Below, in pieces: positions 56,840 through 64,000 of a stretch of 64,000 nucleotides of DNA; the stretch's first letter is position 1, and each line of letters begins with the position of its first letter. This stretch comes from Saturnia japonica (lineage: Eukaryota > Arthropoda > Insecta > Lepidoptera > Saturniidae): contig CM065320.1 in NCBI GenBank assembly GCA_033032175.1, positions 11,799,413-11,863,412 on the forward strand. Reading direction: 5' to 3'. The notes below the pieces were generated by a model. It was not told the origin of the DNA. It did not search any database and saw only the letters and a list, made by a program, of their open reading frames with translations. A program made the position numbers and the translations under genes.

Positions 56840-57000
56840 AATATTTTTTTTGTTCGTTTGTTTGAGTGCGCTAAGCCCTGGAAATTAAAGTTAGATTTTT
56901 GCATTTTATTAAGGTCTATTTGAGACCTATTTATTGAGGAAGACTATATACGATATATCTTCACGCTATGTCACTAAAAAGTGAATAAGTAACCATGAAC
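56840..57000. repeat. dispersed repeat, family 3, copy 2
   Basis: Similar to 54540-54720, as described there: TTTGTTTGAGTGCGCTAAGC..GGAA, then 'CCTATTTATTGAGGAAGA' and 'ATCTTCACGCTATGTCACTA'. Confidence 0.5.
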
Positions 57001-57421
57001 GTCAAGCAATTTGGCTAACTGTAGCTAGCTTGAAGTAAGAACAACGGTAGGCTACACGGTTATGTTGGCGAAGGCGCATTGGAGAGTTGGTCGAATAAAA
57101 ATTACACGGGAGCACAGTCCAGTATTAGTATATTACTTAGATAAAAAACTGGAGGTCAATTTAACAAAATATAGAAAATGTTATTACCCTGAGAACGGCT
57201 GTACTGCAGTTAAATTGATAACGAAAATAACAGGTAGTTTTATTTTACAATTTGATTTAAAAACTAAGTCCTACTATGCTAAATAATATCCTAAATCTAT
57301 CATGAGAAAAAGGCTCTCAAAATGATGATAATGGGATTTGTTGCCATGATCAGTTTTCGGGGCAGTTTTGTAAAAGTGAGAATTATTTAAAATCAAGCCA
57401 GTTATTTGGAATTATATTTCA

Positions 57422-57945
57422 AGACTAGCTGTGCTCATGGTTTCGCTCACGTGGACTACAGAATACCCGCGCGAATCTTGCTCCCCTGCTTGCAGCTGTT
57501 TTAAAGATAAAAATGCTTATTTTGGGTGTTCTTTAGAAGATAGATGATTTGTAGATATTTAATTTTTTAATGCTTATAATTATGTACTAAAATAATTTGC
57601 TATATCTCTTATGGTTTACTCAGCATAAGCAATTTAAGCGCCCGAATTGATTCACCATGACCAGTTTTTTTTTATTTGTGCGGAACCCTTTTTTTTTCTA
57701 AAATAAAAGTATCCTAAGTTACTCCCTATATCATCAGCTATCTATCAGGTAAAGTTCCATCAAAATCGTTCAACCGTTTCGGAAATTACCCGGAACCAAC
57801 AGACAGATAGACAGTCAAAAATTTAAAAAATGGGTTTTTTGTTAATGGTATCGTATATTCTTTCATATACATTTAGTAAAAAGCTATTATTTTGACATTA
57901 CAAACAGACACTTCAATTTTATTAATTGTATAGATTACCTAAATC
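57422..57945 (+). repeat. dispersed repeat, family 1, copy 4
   Basis: Starts ACTAGCTGTGCTCATGGTTTCGCTC and ends TTTTATTAATTGTATAGATT. Internal 'GCGCGAATCTTGCTCCC', 'GATTCACCATGACCAG', 'AAAATCGTTCAACCGTTTCGG' and CAACAGACAGATAGACAG are present. Near full length. Confidence 0.7.
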
Positions 57946-58049
57946 TAAACCACTATATTATAAAGAGGTGTAGGTATTTATTTTGTTTGTGGGAGCGATA
58001 ATCTCTGCAACTTCTAATACGATTCTGAAATGATTAGCTAAATCTATAT

Positions 58050-58300
58050 AAATGAAACGATAAAAGTTTGCCATTGTGCGTGCATCACACAAAAACTACT
58101 AAATAGATTTTAATCATGTTTTTTTTGTTTACTCCTCAAATACTTGATCTTTATCTAAAAAAATAATATCGTGTTATCTACATTCAAAATAAATTTATTA
58201 AGATTTTAAAAAACTACGATTTTTATAAGCACTGCGCGTTCAGCGATGTGATTTTTTTGCTGTGGAAATTTGGGTATTATAATATTAGTATAGATTAAGA
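58050..58300 (+). repeat. dispersed repeat (start and TATTAGTATAGATT end)
   Basis: 'TGCGTGCATCACACAAAAACTACTAAATAGATTTTAATCATG' followed by '..GTATTATAATATTAGTATAGATT'. This is the same kind of 3' end as families 1 and 2 but with a different body. Non-coding. Confidence 0.45.
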
Positions 58301-58854
58301 CGAACAAAGTCGCAGACGGTTGATAGTAAGTAAATAAATTTATACTAGTTTTGATTTAAATAATGTTGATATATCAAACATATTATTTTAAAAATATGTA
58401 AAGTGTTTTAGCATAAAATAATTAGTGTTAATAATAGGAACCCCGAGTACATTGAAATGTGGAATCTAAAGAAAGAAGACGGATACTCTTTCATACAGAC
58501 ATGGGTATGGGTAAAAAAAGAGATGTAAAAATATGAAAACGGTGTAAATTAATAACTAATTCATTATCAAACAGTCACTGAAAAATTTTTGCAATCTAAA
58601 AGCAGAGATAAAGAATATTTCGTAAAAGCGAAGTCATGTAATAAACTTTAATTAAACTATTTTTGAAGTAGAATTAATATTAAATAAGCGGTATGTTTAT
58701 TATCTTTTAAAGTTATTAGTTTACTTATTTTGTTGATTGTGAATTTTAATAATATCGTAAGATATTATAAACAAAAATATATTCGATTGTATAAACCATA
58801 TTTCAACTAAGTACATTTTGGGCCCAGAAATACCCGTCTCCTTCAGGGACTGTA

Positions 58855-59030
58855 TATTATTATGACTCGGGCCTTGACTAGTTCGGTGAGCCAGTGAGCC
58901 GAATAGTTCTCGCGCCGCAGTGGCAGTCTTCGGCTTCGACAGTCTCGTTTTACCTTCCGTTCGTAGTGTTCCACTCTGTGACGTTACTTTCAAGTACGCG
59001 ATATTTATCGCGCGAGTTGTGTCTGTTTAC
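58855..59030. promoter_or_regulatory. CpG-rich island, possible promoter/5' exon
   Basis: Sharp rise in GC with CTCGCGCCGCAGTGGCAGTCTTCGGC, GTGACGTTACTTTC and ATCGCGCGAGTTGTG. Several CAGT/AGTC motifs and a CRE-like TGACGTTA are present. The minus-strand frame (58721-58993) is Ser/Thr/Lys-rich without a domain. I favour a promoter/5' UTR but cannot tell the direction. Confidence 0.3.
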
Positions 59031-59039
59031 AAAACATAT

Positions 59040-59840
59040 CTCTGTGTCGTGGTCTCATTAAAATAATTATATGAATAATTGTATGTTTACAAAAACATTT
59101 ATTTACAATTTATGTAAAAATTACTGAGCGATGATTTTCTGTATGAATACAAAACATTGTAAGTAGACAAAAGGAAAAACCATGAGGACTGAAATTTCAG
59201 TGTTGTGCCATTGACGTTATAGTGGATTATGATCTCGATGTAAAATTATGTTAATTTAATATTTACAATCAAAAGGTAAGGATTAATAATTCACACTTTG
59301 GGTAGGTACCTACTTTTAATTTTGTTTACTGTTACGGTCTTATGGATGATAATATTATGTTATTATTATTTGTGTTTTTTTTTAAATCCTGGTAACTTGC
59401 TAAGCTTTAAAGTCATAAAATATCAATTTTTATATTTTAGCTTATGTCATTGTATTTCTTGCAATTTAAATTGATATGAGTTTATTTTTGTTGACAATTA
59501 ATACATTTTTTAAATAAAACATGGTCTATTAAAAATTACCAAATTTTTTTAATTATTTATTTATTTATATTTGAGTGTCAATTAAATATATAATTAAAAT
59601 AGCATTATTTTCCTTACGATATAGGTACATTGTTTGTCACAGCAAGTCATTTAATATTGTATCTATTTATCCCCATAACGTACGTTTTATAGAAGAATAT
59701 TATAAATAGTCCTTTGTTACTGTTATTAGAACATTACTAAAGTACGTACGTCATTCTTGCCTGTTGTATAAAAAGTGTTTTTATTTCGAATATTTACTAT
59801 AATTCAATCAAACGTTTTAAGCGAAACTACTGGGACTTTT
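59040..59840. other. AT-rich DNA without recognisable genes
   Basis: If 58855-59030 is a plus-strand first exon, this would be the start of its intron. I see no coding sequence. Confidence 0.35.
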
Positions 59841-59844
59841 TTGT

Positions 59845-60500
59845 AGACTTCAACAAAAGACGGGAAGGTTACTCTATTCGCATGTACATACATATTTTTA
59901 ATGGATGCTCAGTAATAACTTTTGATGACTCATTTTTGTTGGATGGGGGATACCTCAAGGGTGGTTGTTATGATTGTCAGTCTGTGCAATCATTTTCAGT
60001 ATATATATTATTATTCTTATTATACAAATTGTCATATACATAATATATATTTCAAGGGCATCGGTTAGGTTCTTGTATTTTATAAATTTTGTTTGTTAAA
60101 ATATCTAATATTCTACGTTCTTTTTAGGTTTCATTTCGGTATTGAAAAATATGTATAATTTTAATTGTATAAAAAGGTTGTATATCAGCGACTAAGACTT
60201 AGGTTCGATGATTATAAGAATAGATAAAAAATCGAATAGCGAATCGGTAAATTGAAAATTTTAAAATAAATATGTCAGAGAGAAAACAATTTATGAGAAG
60301 ACAGATATTGAGAGTCGGATTTACTCATTTTATAATTGATAAAACTATTATTTCTTAAAGTTTAATTCTATTTATGCTTATGGCATGGTAAAATACCAAA
60401 TGTATAAATAACATGGCCCCATTTTAATTTCATTGGTATTGGACCTTCAACTTCGAAGATCACTAGAGAACTCTTCAAAATCATTGAAGTTGTTTTTCTT
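59845..60500 (-). mobile_element. longer copy of the GACTTCAA-ended element
   Basis: Inverted relative to 6953-7147. It has one end at GTAGACTTCAACAAAAGACGGGAAGG and the other at TTCAACTTCGAAGATCACT..AATCATTGAAGTTG. The blocks next to both ends match 6953-7147 (for example TTTTGTTGGATGGGGGATACCTC). The middle (about 60000-60440) is absent from the short copy. Confidence 0.55.
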
Positions 60501-60848
60501 TTTCTTAAAAAATTGTTTTATTAATTGTTAAAATAGTATCGTTTAATTGTATTTTTTTTCTAAAGAGGACAGATAATTATCATATTACCTATGCGTACCT
60601 TTTCAATCCCTGACGTATTATTAATAATATGTACTAATTGATAATATTCATACACAAAAGTAATATCACAATTATTGCATCTAAGATTATTAGGCACAAC
60701 GGTAAATTTTACGTTCTCAGACATCTTTTGTTTCTATGAAATTTCATGATAACTCAGGATACAAAATATTCTTTTCCGACGACCATAATAATTTTTAGTA
60801 ATTAAGGCAAAAAGAGGAGGGGCCCGTGCTCTGGGTAGTTCCAAAAGT

Positions 60849-62818
60849 GTGGGACGCCCAACTTCGGGGCAAGGAGACGGTACACGGTCCTATTTAATGG
60901 AAAAGAGCGTCGTTGGAGAGTTTATGGGTGACTCATCCTCATCAGAAGATGAAATAGAGGTGCATTTGGAGAACATGGTTGGTGATGCACTACTTACCAT
61001 AAACTCGGAGGGGGCTACTCTCCAGAGAAAGCGGTCTTTCAGTGACAGAGGAAATGCTGCAGTAGCCGCGAAGGTTAGTACGGCAAGGAGAGGCACGGGC
61101 CGTTCGGGTGTCTCTCGCCGAGAATTCATGGAGGAAGCGGATGGCTCGTGTTACCGCTCGGCCCCAATAGAGAGCCCTCTCGCCAGACATCCTTATTTAA
61201 AGAAGACTGTAAGGGCCAAAGGCCCGGAGCAATTTATAAATATGGCAGTGCTTGACACCGAAAATCTGAGGACTCTGGCAGGCAGCGGTGTCAACGAAAT
61301 TCTGAAAGTGTGCAGTAAGTTCGGTAACCTGAAGGGCACCTGCATCAGGGACTTGAAGGGGGCCGCTAAATCTCTGATGGAGATTGTGGAGACGCTCCTG
61401 GACCGAACCGTCAATGAGGAGACGACTCGCCCACAGCGGGAGAAGAACAATCTCCACCAACAGGTAACGGATTTGACCGAGGAGGTTGCAGCGTGGAGGC
61501 GTGAATCCAGCACCAAAAAGGCAGTAGCTCGTCCTCCTCCTCAGTCTTTGCCATCGCCGCCGGAGCCGACTGTTCAGAGTTGCGGCAAGTCCTGGAGGAA
61601 ATGGAAGAGCGCATTAAGCGGTCAGTCATTTCCACGGTGGGCAATATCTTAGATGCCCGCCTGGATAATTTGGAGGATCAGCTGCTTCCTAGGCCGGCGG
61701 TTCGCCCGCCCCTGGCGGCAGATAAGAGAGATGCTGCTGCATGTGCCAAAAACACGGGGCCTGCAAGGAACGTAGTGCAGCATCCCAGTTCTGGGGCTTC
61801 TGCAAAGCCGGTTACTGCTCCTCAGTCGATGGTGACAGAGAAGGCTGCGTTTCCGACTGCGACTGCTTCACAGGCCCCAATAGAGACGGAAGAGGTGGCG
61901 TGGACGACGGTGGTGCGTCGTCAAAAAAAGAAGGCGCCTCCCGCGCGTCCCGCGGCTCCAAAGAAGATTAGTCGCAAAGCGAAGCTACCCTCTTCGCCAC
62001 GTGCGGCTGCTGTGTTGATTACATTGCAGCCTGAAGCAGTGGCGAAGGGTTTGGATTATAAGACGGCTCTTACTGAAGCGCGGGCGGCAATTCAGGTTGC
62101 GGGATTAGGAATTGACTATATAAAGGTCCGGGAGACAGCCACTGGCTCCAGGATCATCGAGCTTCCTGGTGCCAGTGGTGCTGAAAAGGCGGATGGCCTG
62201 GCACTGAAGCTGAAGGAAATGATGTCTGGAGTAGCGACAGTGACCAGGCCGATAAAGAGGGCCAACATCAGAATAGTCGGTATCGACGAAACGGTGGAGA
62301 GGGAAGAGCTGGTTGCGGCAGTGGCAGTTAAGGGCTGCTGTGAGGCGTCCCAGATAAAAGCTGGTGAAATACGCCAGAATAATTGGGGGGGGGGGGGGGG
62401 CGGAGTTGCGCACCTCTCGCTTCCACTCCCTGCGGCCAGGGTGTTGGTTGAGGCTGGACGCCTCCTTGTTGGCTGGAGAATGGCCCGTATCCATCCATTG
62501 AAGGAAAAGCCCATGCGCTGCTATAAGTGCATGGGCTTGGGTCACACTCGACCCCTATGCCAGTCCACGGCCGACAGGGGGTTACTATGTTATAGGTGCG
62601 GTAAGGAGGGACATGTGGCGGCAGTCTGTACTGCAGAAAAACTGCACTGCGTTGTATGCGCTGATGCCGGGAGGCCATCCGATCACTATATGGCGGGAAC
62701 TAGTTGTAAGCCTCCCTCCACCAGGAGACGGATGGCCACTACACGTGCAATCCCAGCCTCCACTGTGAAACAGGTAGTAGTCGGTGTGAATACGGAGGGA
62801 GCTTGTATGGATCACTAA
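60849..62818 (+). pseudogene. R1-clade ORF1 (gag-like), one frameshift
   Basis: Nucleic-acid-binding ORF1 protein. From 60849 it has an acidic/Ser-rich N-terminus, then a helical region with an Arg/Glu-rich, coiled-coil-like stretch (REKNNLHQQVTDLTEEVAAW). A frame change near 61580-61610 joins to a second open frame (61580-62818) with 'RQVLEEMEERIKRSV' at its start, a basic Pro/Ala-rich linker and an RRM-like middle. Three C-terminal knuckles lie at about 62519-62700: CYKCMGLGHTRPLC, CYRCGKEGHVAAVC and a longer CVVCADAG..H..C. A run of 16 Gs (62385-62400) lies just before the knuckles and encodes poly-Gly. The stop TAA is at 62816-62818. Confidence 0.87.
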
Positions 62819-62820
62819 TG
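62816..62820 (+). promoter_or_regulatory. TAATG stop/start overlap (ORF2 reinitiation site)
   Basis: The ORF1 stop TAA shares its last A with the ORF2 ATG. In R1-clade elements of the SART type, ORF2 is translated by termination-reinitiation at exactly such a UAAUG. I infer the same here. Confidence 0.7.
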
Positions 62821-64000
62821 GACCACGCCCGTACAAGCTTCCTCCAGACAAATCTGAACCAGCCGTTGCACAGGACTTGTTTGTGCAGTCAGTGGCGGAG
62901 TGGAACATAGGCGTGGCGATCGCTGCGGAGCCGTACCACGTCCCTGCCCAAACACACTGGGCGGGGGCTCTGGATAACTCCGTGGCGATCTACAGTTCGG
63001 GCTCGCCTCTCTCAGTCAAGAAGAAGGGGGTTGGGTTCATGGTGGCCGCCAGGGGAGAAAACGTCATAATTGGTGTGTATTTCTCCCCGAAACGGGCCCT
63101 GGTGGAGTTCGAGGCGTTCCTTGACTCCCTGGGGCAGGCGGTGAGGCGGCTGTCGCCGCTCCCTGTCGTCCTGCTTGGCGATCTTAATGCCAAGTCACGG
63201 GCGTGGGGGGCGGTGGCCACGGACCCAAGAGGATCGGTAGTTGAGGAGTGGATGGTCGAGGTTGGACTGTTCCTCCTCAACAGAGGAACAGAGCACACGT
63301 GCGTGCGACATAACGGAGGGTCTGTGGTGGACGTTTCGTTCGCCACGCCGCCTGTCGCACGCCGTGTGCATGGATAGCGAGTCCTACAAGAGGTGGAGAC
63401 TTTATCCGATCACCGATATATTCGGTTTGAGGTCTCCACCTCCACGGGGGGCGTAACAAACAGCCCACGCAGAGGTGCGGTGTTCTCTCGGTGGGTTATT
63501 GGTCGCCTCAATCGTGAGATAGCGGAAGAGGCGGCCTGTGTACAGAGCTGGCGGTCGCCGGCTCCTTCAACGGAGGAGATCGACGCGTTTGCAGCCCGCT
63601 TCCGTGCGGCTCTCACGGAGGTCTGCGACGCGTCGATGCCGCGGAGCAATAACCATCCGCAAAATAGGCGGGCGGTGTACTGGTACAGCGTAGCCGCCGG
63701 TGGCGCAATCGAGAACCCGGGGAGGAGGTCCGGCTGCATGGTGCTTACAGGGATTGTAGAATGTCCCTGCAGGTAGCCATAAGTCGGGCCAAGGATGAGG
63801 CCTGGGAGGAGCCCCTCCAAACACTGGAGGGGGATCCATGGGGGCGCCCGTATCGGGTGGCCCGGAAAAAATTCCGAGGGCAGGCGTCCTCCATAACGGA
63901 GACCCTTCAGCCGGAGTTTGTGGTGAGGGTCGTGAGTACATTGTTTCCCGACCCTCCCGAGTTCCCTCCACCGCCAATGCCTCCTCGGGCAGGCATTGTG
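62818..64000 (+). pseudogene. R1-clade ORF2, endonuclease region (frameshifted, partial)
   Basis: The ATG at 62818 starts a frame that closes after about 30 codons; the endonuclease frame resumes near 62856 after a slip. The APE-type endonuclease has 'IAAEPYHVPAQTHWAG', 'GVGFMVAARGENVIIGVYFS' and the catalytic 'VVLLGDLNAKSRAWG' (Asp/Asn). After another shift near 63375 it has the C-terminal SDHRY (catalytic His). Later blocks in further frames include 'MPRSNNHPQNRRAVYW' and 'AISRAKDEAWEEPLQTLEGD', the linker before the RT domain. All endonuclease motifs are present, but at least three frame breaks occur in 1.2 kb. The product would nick target DNA for reverse transcription. Confidence 0.85.

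Larger units (their letters stand above)
60790..64000 (+). mobile_element. R1-clade non-LTR retrotransposon, 5' half (continues beyond window)
   Basis: A GC-rich block begins abruptly in AT-rich DNA and runs to the window end. It has ORF1 with coiled-coil and three zinc knuckles, a TAATG stop/start overlap, and ORF2 opening with an apurinic-type endonuclease. This architecture and the ORF1 knuckle spacing match the R1 clade (R1, TRAS, SART, Waldo relatives). I see no TTAGG telomeric array or 28S rDNA before its start, so it is not an obvious target-specific insertion. Both ORFs carry frameshifts. The reverse transcriptase should follow to the right. Confidence 0.88.

Noticed and set aside
57062..57286. 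74-codon plus-strand frame (starts MLAKAHWRVGRIK)
   Set aside because: No domain, splice site or neighbour supports it. It lies between repeats; kept out as a gene although it cannot be excluded.
60600..60790. Telomeric target (TTAGG)n upstream of the R1-clade element
   Set aside because: I looked for TTAGG arrays before the element start; only isolated TTAGG strings occur, so a TRAS/SART telomeric insertion is not supported.
61193..63977. Several minus-strand frames of 100-146 codons
   Set aside because: They are antisense shadows in the GC-rich R1-clade element, whose plus strand has zinc knuckles and endonuclease motifs.

Overview
The window is nuclear DNA of an insect, most likely a moth or butterfly (Lepidoptera). 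The evidence is a very AT-rich background, short GT-AG-bounded exons separated by long introns, and several repeat families I know from lepidopteran genomes: tails ending in GACAGACAGA-type tracts, an 'ACTAGCTGTGCCCGCGG' family, and TIR elements with GACTTCAA ends. A TED/17.6-like errantivirus and an R1-clade LINE fit the same assignment. No bacterial-type operons, CRISPR arrays, rRNA or tRNA genes are visible.

Host genes are few. (1) A minus-strand gene has three recognisable phase-0 coding exons (28789-29040, 8237-8401, 2288-2434) with introns of about 20 kb and 5.8 kb. It starts with a single-pass membrane segment and continues into a Ser-rich cytoplasmic linker; it runs off the left end and I cannot name it. 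(2) A complete small two-exon minus-strand gene (47453-47606 and 46578-46645) encodes a 73-residue protein resembling DMAC1/TMEM261 (DUF4536), a mitochondrial complex I assembly factor. A few CpG-rich islands (6.2, 9.5, 11.0, 32.4 and 58.9 kb) may be promoters or 5' exons.

Everything else recognisable is mobile DNA. Left part (1-28.8 kb, mostly introns of gene 1): two pogo-like TIR elements, one carrying a nested MITE; a PIF/Harbinger-like element with a TTA target duplication; two further MITEs; LINE tails and a jockey-like LINE fragment; and several dispersed repeat families. Middle (29-45 kb): a dead mariner, a 169-bp tandem array bounded by inverted repeats, and a complete 7.1-kb errantivirus on the minus strand at 37617-44717 (LTRs, TSD, PBS, PPT, gag, pol, env). 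The errantivirus LTRs differ at only two positions, yet its genes are broken many times. Right part (45-64 kb): the DMAC1-like gene, a second truncated mariner, a CpG-rich TIR element, a decayed gypsy-type gag/pol fragment, more dispersed repeats, and from about 60.8 kb to the window edge the 5' half of an R1-clade LINE. That LINE has ORF1 with three zinc knuckles, a TAATG stop/start overlap and an ORF2 endonuclease domain; the reverse transcriptase lies beyond the window.

The main limit is that exon calls rest on splice sites, phase and composition only, without RNA or homology searches. Repeat borders are approximate unless terminal repeats are stated.
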